Notes: generated from the sequence alone by a model not told the origin. 64,000 bases of DNA from Trujillonella endophytica (GCF_900110555.1 NZ_FOEE01000010.1:1-64000); one strand, 5' to 3'; shown: positions 18,221-30,106, counted from the stretch's first letter. Numbers and translations are program-made.

Positions 18221-18973
18221 TTAGGCCGGGCCGCGGGAGAGCGAGCCGCCGTCGAGCACGAGGGTCTGGCCGGTGACCCACCCCGCGCCGTCGCCGAGCA
18301 GGTAGGCCGCGGCCTCGCCGACGTCCTCGGGTTCGCCGAGCCGGCCGGCCGGATAGGCCTGCGCGGCCTCGGCCTCGCGGCCCTCGTACAGGGCGCCGGC
18401 GAACCGGGTCTTCACCACGGCCGGGGCGACCGCGTTGACCCGAACGCCCGGGCCGAGCTCCACCGCCAGCTGGGTGACCAGGTTGATCAGCGCCGCCTTG
18501 CTGACGCCGTACCCGGCGATGCCGGGGGAGGCCTTGAGGCCGGCCACGGAGGCCACGACCAGCACCGATCCGCCGTGCTCGGCCATCCACGCCCGCCACG
18601 CCTCCTGCACCAGGCCGAGGGTGGCGACGACGTTGGTGTCGAGGATCTTGCGGAACGCGGCGAGGTCCAGGTCGACCATCGGCCCGTGGACCGGGTTGAT
18701 GCCGACGTTGCCGACCAGCATGTCGAGGCTGCCGAACGTGTCGACGGCGGTGGCGACGGCCTCGGCGCGGTGCTCGGCGTCACCCGCGTTCCCGGCCACG
18801 CCGACGGCGACGTCCGGGCCGCCCAGCGCGGTCACCGCCTCGGTCAGCGCCTCGGGCCTGCGCGCGGTGACCACCACCCGCGCACCCCGCCGGACCAGGC
18901 TCTGCGCGATCGCCAGGCCGATGCCCCGGCTGGCGCCGGTGACCAGCGCGGTACGTCCCTCGAGGTCGCCCAT
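18221..18973 (-). CDS. Short-chain dehydrogenase/reductase (SDR) family oxidoreductase
   Basis: 250 residues, the classical SDR length. The cofactor motif TGASRGIG lies at residues 12-19, NVGINP is the NNAG equivalent, and the catalytic Ser/Tyr/Lys are in VASVAG and YGVSK. The C-terminal GWVTGQTLVLDGG is the standard ending. ARR after the second strand favours NADP(H). The substrate is unknown. It stands alone on the minus strand inside a plus-strand core region, so it is probably a lineage-specific insertion between the Rv3604c-like and Rv3603c-like genes. Confidence 0.9.
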   Translation of the reverse strand: MGDLEGRTALVTGASRGIGLAIAQSLVRRGARVVVTARRPEALTEAVTALGGPDVAVGVAGNAGDAEHRAEAVATAVDTFGSLDMLVGNVGINPVHGPMVDLDLAAFRKILDTNVVATLGLVQEAWRAWMAEHGGSVLVVASVAGLKASPGIAGYGVSKAALINLVTQLAVELGPGVRVNAVAPAVVKTRFAGALYEGREAEAAQAYPAGRLGEPEDVGEAAAYLLGDGAGWVTGQTLVLDGGSLSRGPA

Positions 18974-19260
18974 GTGCTCCCTGCCCCTCGGCGTCGGTCG
19001 GTTGCCGCGTCACGGTAGAGAGCCCGGCTCTGGCTCGCGCGCCGGCGCCCGTGACCGACCCCACAGCCCCCTGACGTTGCACCGGGCGCGAGCCGGTCAC
19101 ACACTCGCCATCGGCACGACACCCGCGTGACACAGCTGGTCGCAGCGGGGAGCGCGCCACCTGCACCACCCGGCACCACCCCGCACGACCCCGCCGGTCT
19201 CCGAAGGGGGAGACCGACCGACGTCCGGTACCCGCACGGGACTGGAACGAGGAGCACCGC

Positions 19261-20211
19261 ATGCCTGCTGCCCGCAGGACCCCGCGCGCCGCCGGACTGC
19301 CGTCCGCCGCCAGCGCTCCCGCCCGCCTCCGCGTGGGCGTCATCGGCGCAGGCCGCGTCGGTGCCGTCCTCGGCGCCGCCCTGGCCGCCGCCGGCCACGA
19401 CGTGGTCGCCGCCTCCGGGCTCTCGGCCGCCTCCGCCGAGCGCGCCGGCCGCCTGCTGCCCGGCGTCCCTCTACTGCCCGCCGACGAGGTCGTCGCCGCC
19501 GCGGACCTCGTCGTCCTCGCCGTTCCCGACGACACGCTGGCCGGGCTGGTCGCCGGTCTGGCCGAGACGGGCGCCTGGCGCCCGGGCCAGCTGGCCTTCC
19601 ACACCTCCGGCGCGCACGGCCTGGCCGTGCTGGAGCCGGCGGCGCGGATCGGCGTCCTGCCGCTGGCGCTGCACCCCGCCATGACCTTCACCGGCGCCCC
19701 CGAGGACGCCGAGCGGCTCACCGGCGCCCCGTTCGGGGTGACCAGCGCGCCGGAGTACCGGCCCGTCGCCGAGACCCTGGTGCTGGAGATGGGCGGGGAG
19801 CCCTTCTTCGTGGCCGAGGCCGACCGGCGGCTGTACCACGCCGCGCTGGTGACGGGCGCCAACCACCTGGTCACGCTCGTCGCCGAGGCCGCCGACCTGC
19901 TGCGGGCGGCCGGGGTCGGGGACCCCTCCCGGGTGCTGGCCCCGCTGCTCACCGCCGCGCTGGACAACGGTCTCCGCCGCGGCGACCGCGGGCTCACCGG
20001 CCCGGTCAGCCGGGGCGACGTCGGCACGGTCCGCGATCACCTGGAGACCCTGGCCGAGCGGGCCCCGCAGTCCGTCGCCGCCTACGTGGCGATGGCGACC
20101 CGGACCACCGAGCGCGCGCTGGCCGCCGGCCGGCTCAAGCGGCACGAGGGTGCCCCGCTGCTGGACCTGCTGGACGCCGCCCGCTACGGCGACACGGCCG
20201 GCTCCCGGTGA
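19261..20211 (+). CDS. Rossmann-like and DUF2520 domain protein
   Basis: 316 residues. An N-terminal NAD(P)-binding fold ([17 protein letters not shown], residues 25-41) is followed by a helical C-terminal domain with [13 protein letters not shown] and [16 protein letters not shown], as in DUF2520 proteins. The family resembles ketopantoate or prephenate dehydrogenases and nearly always sits before panC in actinobacteria, so a role linked to pantothenate synthesis is plausible but unproven. The stop overlaps the panC start (GTGA). The 287-base gap before it is divergent from the SDR gene and shows no clear promoter boxes to me. Confidence 0.87.
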   Translation: MPAARRTPRAAGLPSAASAPARLRVGVIGAGRVGAVLGAALAAAGHDVVAASGLSAASAERAGRLLPGVPLLPADEVVAAADLVVLAVPDDTLAGLVAGLAETGAWRPGQLAFHTSGAHGLAVLEPAARIGVLPLALHPAMTFTGAPEDAERLTGAPFGVTSAPEYRPVAETLVLEMGGEPFFVAEADRRLYHAALVTGANHLVTLVAEAADLLRAAGVGDPSRVLAPLLTAALDNGLRRGDRGLTGPVSRGDVGTVRDHLETLAERAPQSVAAYVAMATRTTERALAAGRLKRHEGAPLLDLLDAARYGDTAGSR

Positions 20212-21062
20212 CGGTCTCCTCCCGTCCGCGCGTCGCCGAGTCGGCCGCGGACCTCGCCGCCCTGCGCGCGCGGCTGCCCGGCCGCGTGGCGCTCGTGCCG
20301 ACGATGGGGGCCCTGCACGAGGGCCACCGCACGCTCGTGCGCGCTGCCCGCGAGCAGTGCGACGCCGTCGTCGTCTCGGTCTTCGTCAACCCGACCCAGT
20401 TCGGCCCCGGCGAGGACTTCGACCGGTATCCGCGCACCTGGGACGCCGACCTGGCCGCGCTGGCCGAGGAGGGCACCGATCTCGTCTTCCACCCCGGCGT
20501 CGAGGACGTCTACCGGCCCGGCGCGCTCGGCGTGACCGTCGACCCGGGGCCGCTGGGTGCCGTGCTCGAGGGCGCCGTCCGGCCCGGCCACTTCGCCGGC
20601 GTGCTGACCGTCGTCGCCAAGCTCTTCGGCCTGGTCCGGCCGGACGCGGCGTTCTTCGGCGAGAAGGACTACCAGCAGCTGGTGCTCATCCGGGCCATGG
20701 CCCGGGAGCTGGTCCTGCCGGTGGAGGTGATCGGCGTGCCGACCGTCCGGGAGGACGACGGGCTGGCACTGTCCTCCCGCAATCGGTACCTGTCGGCGGA
20801 ACAGCGGGCCACCTCGGCCACGTTGAACCGAGCGCTGCGTGCCGGGGCGGACGCCGGCCCCCGCGGCGCGCAGGCGGTGCTCGCCGCCGCCCGCGAGGTG
20901 CTCGCGACCGCGCCCGAGCTCGTGCCCGACTACCTCGAGCTCACCGACCCCGACCTGCGCCCGGCGCCGTCCGCCGGCCCCGCCCGCCTGCTGCTGGCCG
21001 CCCGCGCCGACAGCACCCGACTCCTCGACAACGTTCCGGTCACCCTCGGAGGCCCCCGATGA
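20208..21062 (+). CDS. panC: Pantothenate synthetase (pantoate-beta-alanine ligase)
   Basis: 284 residues. It joins pantoate and beta-alanine with [18 protein letters not shown] carries the HxGH nucleotide motif, [13 protein letters not shown] and [10 protein letters not shown] the substrate sites, and [11 protein letters not shown] the KMSKS-like loop. GTG start within the previous gene's stop. Its own stop overlaps the panD ATG, so panC and panD are translationally coupled, giving matched supply of beta-alanine (PanD) and ligation (PanC). Confidence 0.97.
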   Translation: MTVSSRPRVAESAADLAALRARLPGRVALVPTMGALHEGHRTLVRAAREQCDAVVVSVFVNPTQFGPGEDFDRYPRTWDADLAALAEEGTDLVFHPGVEDVYRPGALGVTVDPGPLGAVLEGAVRPGHFAGVLTVVAKLFGLVRPDAAFFGEKDYQQLVLIRAMARELVLPVEVIGVPTVREDDGLALSSRNRYLSAEQRATSATLNRALRAGADAGPRGAQAVLAAAREVLATAPELVPDYLELTDPDLRPAPSAGPARLLLAARADSTRLLDNVPVTLGGPR

Positions 21063-21484
21063 TGCGCACGATGCTGAAGTCCAAGATCCACCGGGCCACC
21101 GTCACGCAGGCCGACCTGCACTACGTCGGCTCGGTCACCATCGACGAGGACCTCCTCGACGCCGCCGACCTGATCCCCGGCGAGCAGGTCGCCATCGTCG
21201 ACATCACCAACGGTGCCCGGCTGGAGACCTACGTCATCCCCGGCGAGCGGGGGACCGGCGTCATCGGCATCAACGGCGCCGCCGCGCACCTGGTGCACCC
21301 CGGCGACATGGTCATCATGATCAGCTACGGGGTGATGGACGAGACCGAGGCGAAGGCCTACATCCCCAAGGTCGTGCACGTCGACGGCGCGAACCGCATC
21401 GTCGAGCTCGGCGGTGACCCCTCGGCCCCGGTCCCGGGCGCGACCGACCAGCGGCGCAGCGACCTCGGCGTCCCGGTTCGGTGA
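21059..21484 (+). CDS. panD: Aspartate 1-decarboxylase (pyruvoyl enzyme precursor)
   Basis: 141 residues. It makes beta-alanine from aspartate. The self-cleavage site is Gly24-Ser25 in [10 protein letters not shown], where Ser becomes the pyruvoyl group. Conserved [21 protein letters not shown] follows. Two adjacent ATGs (21059 and 21062) are possible starts; GGAGG lies seven bases before the first. The tail beyond residue 115 is variable. The stop overlaps nadB (GTGA). Confidence 0.96.
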   Translation: MMRTMLKSKIHRATVTQADLHYVGSVTIDEDLLDAADLIPGEQVAIVDITNGARLETYVIPGERGTGVIGINGAAAHLVHPGDMVIMISYGVMDETEAKAYIPKVVHVDGANRIVELGGDPSAPVPGATDQRRSDLGVPVR

Positions 21485-23163
21485 CGCTCGCCGCGAGCGG
21501 CACCGTCACCGGACTCCCGCTGCGGCTGGCCGCGCCCGACCCGGGCTGGGAGCTGGCCGCCGACGTCTGCGTCGTCGGCTCCGGGATCGCCGGGCTCTGT
21601 GTCGCGCTGCACGCCCGCGCGGCCGGGCTGTCGGTCGCCGTCGTCACCAAGGTCGGTGTCGACGACGGGTCGACGCGGTGGGCGCAGGGCGGGATCGCCG
21701 CCGTGCTCGACCCCGCGGACAGCGCCGAGGCCCACGCCCTCGACACCGAGATCGCGGGTGTGGGGCTGTGCGAGCCCGACGCCGTCCGCGCGCTGGTGAC
21801 CGAGGGGCCCCAGCGGCTGGCCCAGCTGATCGGGTGGGGCGCGGCCTTCGACCGCGATCCCGGCGGCCGGCTGCTGCTCACCCGGGAGGGCGGGCACTCC
21901 GCCGACCGGATCGTGCACGCCGGCGGCGACGCCACCGGCTCGGAGGTGCAGCGCGCGCTGCACGAGGCGGTGCGCGCGGACCCGGGGGTCACGCTGGTCG
22001 AGCACGCGATGGTGCTGGACCTCCTCCGCGACGGCCAGGGCCGCGCCGCCGGCGTCACCCTGCACGTGCTCGGCGAGGGCAGCGCCGACGGCGTGGGCGC
22101 CGTGCGCGCCCGCGCGGTCGTGCTCGCCACCGGCGGGATGGGGCAGATCTACGCCGCCACGACCAACCCGTCGGTCTCGACCGGCGACGGCGTGGCGCTC
22201 GGCCTGCGCGCCGGAGCCGTGGCCACCGACCTGGAGTTCGTGCAGTTCCACCCCACCGCGCTCTACCTGGGCCCCGACGTCCGCGGGCAGCAGCCGCTGG
22301 TCAGCGAGGCGCTGCGCGGCGAGGGCGCGGTGCTGCGCGACGGCACCGGGCAGCGGTTCATGGTCGGCGTGCACCCGCTGGCCGAGCTCGCGCCGCGCGA
22401 CGTCGTCGCCAAGGCCATCACCCGCGTGCAACTGCGCGACGCCGTCCGGCACGTCTGGCTCGACGCCCGGTCGATCCCGGGCCTGGCCGAGCGCTTCCCG
22501 ACGATCGTGGCGCGCTGCCGGGAGGCGGGCATCGACCCGCTCACCGACCTGGTGCCGGTCACGCCGGCCGCGCACTACGCCTCCGGCGGCCTGGTCACCG
22601 ACCTGTCCGGCCGCACGACCGTGCCCGGGCTGTACGCCTGCGGCGAGGTCGCGAGCACCGGCGTGCACGGCGCGAACCGGCTGGCGTCGAACTCCCTGCT
22701 GGAGGGCCTGGTCTTCGCCGCACGCATCGGCGCCGAGCTGGCCCGGTCGCTGCCGCTGCCCGCCGCTCCGCTGGCCGGGGCGCCGGCGCTGTCGGGGTTG
22801 CTCGACCCGGCCGGCCGCCGGCGGGTCACCGAGACGATGTCGGGATCCGTCGCGGCGCTGCGCTCGGGCGCGGGCCTCGCCGCTGCGGTCACCACCCTGG
22901 CGGGCCTCGCGCAGGCGCTGGGGGAGGGCCCCGGCGCCACCCCCGGCGTGGCCAGCTGGGAGGCGACGGACCTGCTGACGGTGGCCGGCGCGGTCACCGC
23001 CGCCGCCGCGGCCCGCGAGGAGACGCGCGGTTGCCACTGGCGCGAGGACCACCCCGACACCTCCGACGACTGGCGGGTGCACCTGGACGTGCGGCTGGAC
23101 AGCATGGGCGAGCTGCACCTGACGCGTCGGGCCGTGGGGACGCCGGTGGTGCTGCCGTGGTGA
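21481..23163 (+). CDS. nadB: L-aspartate oxidase
   Basis: 560 residues. FAD enzyme making iminoaspartate, the first step of de novo NAD synthesis. [10 protein letters not shown] near the N-terminus binds [15 protein letters not shown] and [14 protein letters not shown] are family signatures, and HPTALY and [16 protein letters not shown] are conserved active-site and FAD segments. GTG start overlapping the panD stop. nadA (quinolinate synthase), which should act between NadB and NadC, is not in this window. The stop codon region is duplicated 80 bases downstream (see the repeat). Confidence 0.95.
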   Translation: MTLAASGTVTGLPLRLAAPDPGWELAADVCVVGSGIAGLCVALHARAAGLSVAVVTKVGVDDGSTRWAQGGIAAVLDPADSAEAHALDTEIAGVGLCEPDAVRALVTEGPQRLAQLIGWGAAFDRDPGGRLLLTREGGHSADRIVHAGGDATGSEVQRALHEAVRADPGVTLVEHAMVLDLLRDGQGRAAGVTLHVLGEGSADGVGAVRARAVVLATGGMGQIYAATTNPSVSTGDGVALGLRAGAVATDLEFVQFHPTALYLGPDVRGQQPLVSEALRGEGAVLRDGTGQRFMVGVHPLAELAPRDVVAKAITRVQLRDAVRHVWLDARSIPGLAERFPTIVARCREAGIDPLTDLVPVTPAAHYASGGLVTDLSGRTTVPGLYACGEVASTGVHGANRLASNSLLEGLVFAARIGAELARSLPLPAAPLAGAPALSGLLDPAGRRRVTETMSGSVAALRSGAGLAAAVTTLAGLAQALGEGPGATPGVASWEATDLLTVAGAVTAAAAAREETRGCHWREDHPDTSDDWRVHLDVRLDSMGELHLTRRAVGTPVVLPW

Positions 23164-23249
23164 GCCGTCAGGGGCGTGAGCATCGCAGCGAGGGACGAGC
23201 GAGGAGCGGAGCGCCCCGCGTAGGCGAACGGAGGCCGTGGTGAGCCGTC
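23154..23249 (+). repeat. Dispersed repeat, copy 2, bounded by 16-base direct repeats
   Basis: GCCGTGGTGAGCCGTC occurs at 23154-23169, where it contains the nadB stop, and again at 23234-23249. Between them lie GTGAGCATCGCAGCGAG (23176-23192) and CGAGCGAGGAGCGGAGCG (23196-23213), the same two blocks as at 10462-10501. The arrangement looks like an inserted or duplicated 80-base unit. Confidence 0.8.
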
Positions 23250-23283
23250 GGTCAGCCCTTTGCGCAGGCGAGCGGGGGGAATC

Positions 23284-24192
23284 GTGAGCGCGGATCCCCG
23301 GTCGCTGGAGGGGACCGGGCTGGAGGAGGCCTGGGTCGACGCGCTCGTCGAGAGCACCCTGGCCGAGGACCTCACCGGCGGCGCGGTCCTGCCGTCGGCC
23401 CCCGACCTCGCCGTCGCCTACGACGTCACCAGTGCCGCCACGGTGCAGCCGGGGCAGCTCGGCACGGCCGACCTGGTCGCGCGCGCCGACGGCGTCGTGG
23501 CCGGGCTGCCGGTCGCTGCCCGCGTCTTCGCCCGGCTGGCGCCGGGAGCCACGATCACCGCCGGGGCCGCCGACGGCGACCGCGTGCGCCGCGGCGACGT
23601 CCTGCTGACCGTCCGGGGCCCGGTGCGGGCCCTGCTGGCCGCCGAGCGCAGCGCGCTGAACATCGCCAGCCGGGCCAGCGGCATCGCCACCGCGACCCGG
23701 GCGTGGGCCGACGCCATCGCCGGCACCGGCGCGACCGTGCTCGACACCCGCAAGACGACCCCCGGGCTGCGGCCGCTGGAGAAGTACGCGGTCCGGTGCG
23801 GTGGCGGGGCGAACAAGCGGATGGGCCTCTACGACGTCGCGATGGTCAAGGACAACCACGTCGCCGCGGCGGGCTCGGTGGCCGCGGCGGTCGCGGCGGT
23901 CCGGGAGCGGGCCCCCCGCGTGCCGGTGCAGGTCGAGGCCGACACCCCCGCGCAGGCGCTGGAGGCGGTCGAGGCCGGCGCGGAGTTCCTGCTCCTGGAC
24001 AACATGACCCCGGCGCAGCTGCGCGAGGTGGTGGCCGCCGTCGGCGACCGCGCCGAGCTGGAGGCCACCGGCGGGCTGACCCTCGCCGTCGCCCGGGAGG
24101 TCGCCGCGACCGGGGTGGACTACCTGTCGGTGGGCGCGCTGACGCACTCCTCGCCGATCCTCGACCTCGCGCTCGACCTGCGGGGGGAGTGA
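23284..24192 (+). CDS. nadC: Nicotinate-nucleotide pyrophosphorylase (carboxylating)
   Basis: 302 residues. It converts quinolinate and PRPP to nicotinate mononucleotide. SALNIASRASGIAT, LDTRKTTPGLRPLEKYAVRCGGG, MVKDNHV and the late EATGGL and DYLSVGALTHS are QPRTase signatures with the phosphate-binding residues. The GTG at 23284 was chosen for the GGGGGGA ribosome binding site three bases upstream; an upstream in-frame start at 23260 would add eight unconserved residues. The coaX start is three bases after its stop. Confidence 0.95.
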   Translation: MSADPRSLEGTGLEEAWVDALVESTLAEDLTGGAVLPSAPDLAVAYDVTSAATVQPGQLGTADLVARADGVVAGLPVAARVFARLAPGATITAGAADGDRVRRGDVLLTVRGPVRALLAAERSALNIASRASGIATATRAWADAIAGTGATVLDTRKTTPGLRPLEKYAVRCGGGANKRMGLYDVAMVKDNHVAAAGSVAAAVAAVRERAPRVPVQVEADTPAQALEAVEAGAEFLLLDNMTPAQLREVVAAVGDRAELEATGGLTLAVAREVAATGVDYLSVGALTHSSPILDLALDLRGE

Positions 24193-24195
24193 GCG

Positions 24196-25017
24196 GTGCT
24201 GCTGACCGTGGACGTCGGCAACAGCCAGACCGTGCTGGCCACCTTCGACGGCGACCGGCGGGTGGGGTGCTGGCGGGTGACCACCCAGCCGCGGGTCACC
24301 GCCGACGAGCTGCGGATGGTGTGGCGGGGCCTGCTGCGCGACACCGAGGTCACCGGGGTCTCCGCCTGCTCGACCGTGCCCGCGCTCCTGCCCGCGCTGC
24401 GCGAGCTGCTGGACTCCCTCGAGGTCCCTGTCGTGCTCATCGGGCCCGGCGTGCGCACCGGGGTGCCGCTGCACGTCGACAACCCGCGGGAGGTCGGCGC
24501 CGACCGGGTGGTGACCGCGCTGGCCGCGCACGAGTTCTTCGGGCGGGACGGCGACGGGCGGGGGCGGCCGGTCGTCGTCGTGGACTTCGGCACGTCGACC
24601 AACGTCGACGCAGTCGGCCCCGAGGGGCAGTTCCTCGGCGGCGCCCTGGCCCCGGGGGTGGAGGTCAGCCTCGACGCGCTCGCCAGCCGGGCGGCGCAGC
24701 TGCGCTCGGTGGAGTTGACCGTGCCACCGCAGGCGATCGGCAAGAACACCGTGGCGGCCCTGCAGTCGGGCCTGGTCCTCGGCTTCGCCGGCCTCGTCGA
24801 CGGGCTGGTCGCCCGGATCTCGGCCGAGCTGGTCGAGCAGTTCGGGACCGCGCCGGCCGTCGTCGCCACCGGGGGCCTGGCGCCGCTGGTGGCCGACAGC
24901 TGCCGGACGGTCTCCGAGCGCGAGCCGGACCTGACGGTGCACGGGCTGCGGCTGGCGTTCGAGCGCTCCCAGGCGGTGCACCGTTCCCCGTCCGGGCGCC
25001 GTCCGGCCGCACCGTAG
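24196..25017 (+). CDS. coaX: Type III pantothenate kinase
   Basis: 273 residues. First step from pantothenate to CoA. VDVGNSQT at the N-terminus is the phosphate-binding motif of the acetate/sugar kinase fold, PREVGADRVV and VVDFGTSTNVD are the other family motifs, and VATGGLAPL closes the site. Type III enzymes are not feedback-inhibited by CoA. Its position links panCD to CoA. The stop codon TAG forms part of the TAGGCT -10 box proposed for lysS. Confidence 0.94.
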   Translation: MLLTVDVGNSQTVLATFDGDRRVGCWRVTTQPRVTADELRMVWRGLLRDTEVTGVSACSTVPALLPALRELLDSLEVPVVLIGPGVRTGVPLHVDNPREVGADRVVTALAAHEFFGRDGDGRGRPVVVVDFGTSTNVDAVGPEGQFLGGALAPGVEVSLDALASRAAQLRSVELTVPPQAIGKNTVAALQSGLVLGFAGLVDGLVARISAELVEQFGTAPAVVATGGLAPLVADSCRTVSEREPDLTVHGLRLAFERSQAVHRSPSGRRPAAP

Positions 25018-25020
25018 GCT
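25015..25020 (+). promoter_or_regulatory. -10 box TAGGCT for lysS, overlapping the coaX stop
   Basis: TAGGCT ends eight bases before the lysS GTG, which has no Shine-Dalgarno. It implies a leaderless lysS transcript in addition to read-through from coaX. Confidence 0.5.
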
Positions 25021-25028
25021 GACGCTCC

Positions 25029-26534
25029 GTGAGCGAGGAACCGCCTGGTCCGGCCGACGACGAACTCCCGGAGCAGATGCGGGTCCGCCGGGCCAAGCTG
25101 GACCGGCTGCGCGAGGCCGGCGTCGACCCCTATCCGGTGGAGGTCGGCCGGACGACGACCCTGGCCGACGTCCGCGCCGCTCACCCCGACCTCGAGCCGG
25201 ACACCATGACCGGCGCCACCGCCGGGATCACCGGCCGCGTCATCTTCTCGCGCAACACCGGCAAGCTCTGCTTCGCGACGCTGCGCGAGGGGGACGCCGA
25301 ACTGCAGGTGATGCTCTCCCGCGACCGGGTGGGCGAGGAGGCGCTGGCGGCCTGGAAGGCCGACGTCGACCTCGGTGACCAGGTGCTGGTGAACGGCGAG
25401 GTGGGCACCTCGCGTCGCGGCGAGCTGTCGGTCTTCGCCGACTCCTGGCAGCTGACGGCGAAGGCGCTGCGGCCGCTGCCCGTCGCGCACAAGCCGATGA
25501 GCGAGGAACTGCGCGTCCGCCGTCGCTACGTGGACCTGATCGTGCGCGACGAGGCCCGCCGCACCGTTCGCCAGCGCGCCGCGGTGAACGCGACGTTGCG
25601 GGCCGGCCTCACGTCGCGCGGTTTCCTCGAGGTCGAGACGCCGATGCTCCAGACCGTGCACGGCGGCGCCTCGGCCCGGCCGTTCCGCACGCACATGAAC
25701 GCGTTCGACCTCGATCTGTACCTGCGGATCGCGCCCGAGCTGTTCCTCAAGCGCTGCATCGTCGGCGGGCTGGACCGCGTGTTCGAGATCAATCGCAACT
25801 TCCGCAACGAGGGCGCTGACAGCTCGCACTCGCCGGAGTTCGCGATGCTCGAGTACTACGCGGCCTACATGGATTACTCCGGCGTCGCCGACATGACGCG
25901 CGAACTGATCCAGGAGTGCTGCGCGGCGCTGTTCGGCGACCACGTCGCGCGCCACCACGACGGCACCGAGATCGACCTCTCCGGCGAGTGGACGCAGGTA
26001 CGGCTCTACGACCTCGTCTCCGCGGCGGTGGGGGAGGAGGTCACCCCGCAGACGCCGGCCGATCACCTCCGGGCGCTGGCCGCGCGGCACGAGATCGGCG
26101 TCGATCCGGCGTGGCTGCCGGGCAAGGTCGTCGAGGAACTGTTCGAGGCGCTGGTCCAGCACGACCTGCAGGCGCCGACGTTCGTCCTGGACTACCCGGT
26201 CGACACCTCACCGCTGACGCGGGCGCACCGGTCGGTGCCGGGCCTGGCCGAGAAGTGGGACCTCTACATCGGCGGGATCGAGCGGGCGACCGGCTACTCG
26301 GAGCTGGTCGACCCCGTCGTCCAGCGGGAGCGCTTCACCCAGCAGGCGCTGCTGGCCGCCGCGGGCGACCCCGAGGCCATGGCGCTGGACGAGGACTTCC
26401 TCGAGGCGCTGGAGTACGGCATGCCCCCGACCGGCGGAGTGGGAATGGGGCTGGACCGGCTCATGATGACGCTGACCGGACTCGGCATCCGCGAGACCAT
26501 CCTCTTCCCGCTCGTCCGGCCGATTACGTCCTGA
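25029..26534 (+). CDS. lysS: Lysyl-tRNA synthetase, class II
   Basis: 501 residues. An N-terminal OB-fold anticodon-binding domain (about 60-165) precedes a class II catalytic domain: motif 2 [20 protein letters not shown] and motif 3 [22 protein letters not shown] is the lysine/AMP loop. It lacks the N-terminal membrane domain of the bifunctional LysX, although the catalytic core resembles LysX. GTG start with no Shine-Dalgarno, consistent with the -10 box at 25015. The lysS-lsr2-clpC order is conserved in mycobacteria. Confidence 0.95.
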   Translation: MSEEPPGPADDELPEQMRVRRAKLDRLREAGVDPYPVEVGRTTTLADVRAAHPDLEPDTMTGATAGITGRVIFSRNTGKLCFATLREGDAELQVMLSRDRVGEEALAAWKADVDLGDQVLVNGEVGTSRRGELSVFADSWQLTAKALRPLPVAHKPMSEELRVRRRYVDLIVRDEARRTVRQRAAVNATLRAGLTSRGFLEVETPMLQTVHGGASARPFRTHMNAFDLDLYLRIAPELFLKRCIVGGLDRVFEINRNFRNEGADSSHSPEFAMLEYYAAYMDYSGVADMTRELIQECCAALFGDHVARHHDGTEIDLSGEWTQVRLYDLVSAAVGEEVTPQTPADHLRALAARHEIGVDPAWLPGKVVEELFEALVQHDLQAPTFVLDYPVDTSPLTRAHRSVPGLAEKWDLYIGGIERATGYSELVDPVVQRERFTQQALLAAAGDPEAMALDEDFLEALEYGMPPTGGVGMGLDRLMMTLTGLGIRETILFPLVRPITS

Positions 26535-26689
26535 TTTCCGAGAACGCACGTATCCGTTCTCACCTGCATTAGCGACCGCGCGCATTCGAGTCCGCGAATG
26601 GTCGGAAGATGTGGTGTAATCGTTTCCGTCGCCGACGGTGATGCACCCATCCGATCACGGGGCTGGGAAAACAGAAGTGGGGAATGTGA
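26535..26689 (+). promoter_or_regulatory. lsr2: Relatively AT-rich lsr2 promoter region
   Basis: This 155-base gap is visibly richer in A and T than the rest of the window (for example TTTCCGAGAACGCACGTATC and GTGTAATCGTTTCCG). It contains a possible -10 TGTAAT near 26616 and an ATTCG/CGAAT inverted repeat near 26583. Lsr2 proteins bind AT-rich DNA, so autoregulation is likely (inference). Confidence 0.5.
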
Positions 26690-27037
26690 ATGGCGCGCAA
26701 GGTGCAGGTCATCCTGAGTGACGACCTCGACGAGAACCTCCCCGCCGACGAGACGGTGAGTTTCTCCCTCGACGGCACGAGTTACGAGATCGACCTGTCG
26801 GAGAAGAACGCCGGCGACATGCGCGATGCGTTCTCGCGGTACGTGCAGGCGGCCCGCAAGGTGGGGCGCGGCAGTGGCCGGGCCTCCGGCGGCGGCCGCT
26901 CCCGGGCGACCGGCGGCCGGATGGACCGCGAGCAGGCCGGCGCGATCCGCGACTGGGCCCGCAAGAACGGGCACGCGGTGAGCGACCGCGGCCGCATCCC
27001 GGCCAGCGTGGTCGAGGCCTACGAGGCCGCGCACTAG
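26690..27037 (+). CDS. lsr2: Lsr2 nucleoid-associated protein
   Basis: 115 residues. H-NS-like xenogeneic silencer of actinobacteria. The N-terminal dimerisation domain starts [34 protein letters not shown] Gly/Ser/Arg linker (about 60-80) leads to the C-terminal DNA-binding domain, where [27 protein letters not shown] holds the AT-hook-like RGR. The ATG is preceded by GGGGA at good distance. Two strong hairpins follow the gene. Confidence 0.96.
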   Translation: MARKVQVILSDDLDENLPADETVSFSLDGTSYEIDLSEKNAGDMRDAFSRYVQAARKVGRGSGRASGGGRSRATGGRMDREQAGAIRDWARKNGHAVSDRGRIPASVVEAYEAAH

Positions 27038-27055
27038 CGAAAGGACCTCTCGCCG

Positions 27056-27082
27056 CCCACCCCTTGCTCCGCTCGGGGTGGG
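27056..27082 (+). terminator. Hairpin after lsr2
   Basis: Perfect eight-base arms CCCACCCC/GGGGTGGG around an 11-base loop, 19 bases after the lsr2 stop. It may assist the longer terminator immediately downstream. Confidence 0.5.
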
Positions 27083-27097
27083 GCAGGTAGGTCCGTC

Positions 27098-27131
27098 GAC
27101 GGCCCGGCTCCCTTCGGGGGGCCGGGCCGTC
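27098..27131 (+). terminator. lsr2 terminator: 15-bp stem with TTCG tetraloop
   Basis: A continuous 15-bp stem (one G-U pair) starting GACGGCCCGGC is closed by TTCG, a very stable tetraloop, and followed by a weak T/C-rich run. The 322-base interval between lsr2 and clpC (27038-27359) contains the two hairpins, a SigR-like promoter and a second -10 candidate, and no gene. Confidence 0.85.
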
Positions 27132-27166
27132 GTCGTCTCCGCGTCCGCTCACGGCGTAACAGGAGC

Positions 27167-27192
27167 GGAACACCGTCCCGTCAGCATCAGTT
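27167..27192 (+). promoter_or_regulatory. clpC: SigR/SigH-type promoter upstream of clpC
   Basis: GGAAC at 27167-27171 and GTT at 27190-27192 are separated by 18 bases, matching the GGAAT-N18-GTT form used by thiol-oxidative-stress sigma factors SigR (Streptomyces) and SigH (Mycobacterium). Protease genes including clpC belong to the SigR regulon in Streptomyces. A separate TACAGT near 27253 could be a housekeeping -10. Confidence 0.5.
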
Positions 27193-27359
27193 GGACCGGA
27201 CAACTCCTCCTCCCCACCCTCGGCCGTGTGCCGACGGGGAGTCGGAGTCCGCGACTACAGTGGAAAGACCGGTGCCCCGCGCGCCGACGGACGTCGGGTG
27301 CTCCTCCCCACAGACGGGGAGGGCGGTGCCGGACCAGCCGGTCGAAGGAGAAGCAGCAG

Positions 27360-29903
<2,544 letters not shown>

Positions 29904-29961
29904 CAGAAGGACCCTCTGCCCCCGCCGCTCGCGAGTCCGCGGCGGGACCGGGCAGCGGCCT

Positions 29962-30007
29962 GACAGGGGCCGCTCCGTCCACTCCGGTGGGCGGGGCGGC
30001 CCCTGTC
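29962..30007 (+). terminator. clpC terminator: 21-bp stem, TCCG loop
   Basis: GACAGGGGCCGC... pairs continuously over 21 positions (two G-U pairs) with the sequence ending at 30007 around a TCCG loop. It lies about 60 bases after the clpC stop. Confidence 0.85.
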
Positions 30008-30047
30008 GTCGTCCCCGAGCCCCTCCGTGATCCCCCGGACCCCTCGG

Positions 30048-30106
30048 TGATCATCGGCAGCTGGCTGCCCGCGTCGGCGTGGCTCGCGACCACCTGCCGA
30101 TGATCA
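30048..30106. repeat. 13-base inverted repeat spanning the mutY stop
   Basis: TGATCATCGGCAG at 30048-30060 and its exact complement at 30094-30106 enclose 33 bases. The right arm includes the mutY stop codon and last residues. It is probably the mutY-side terminator of this convergent pair. Confidence 0.6.

Noticed and set aside
21358..24981. 1207-codon minus-strand open frame opposite nadB, nadC and coaX
   Set aside because: Composition is that of an antisense shadow, and the plus strand carries three well-defined enzymes over the same interval.
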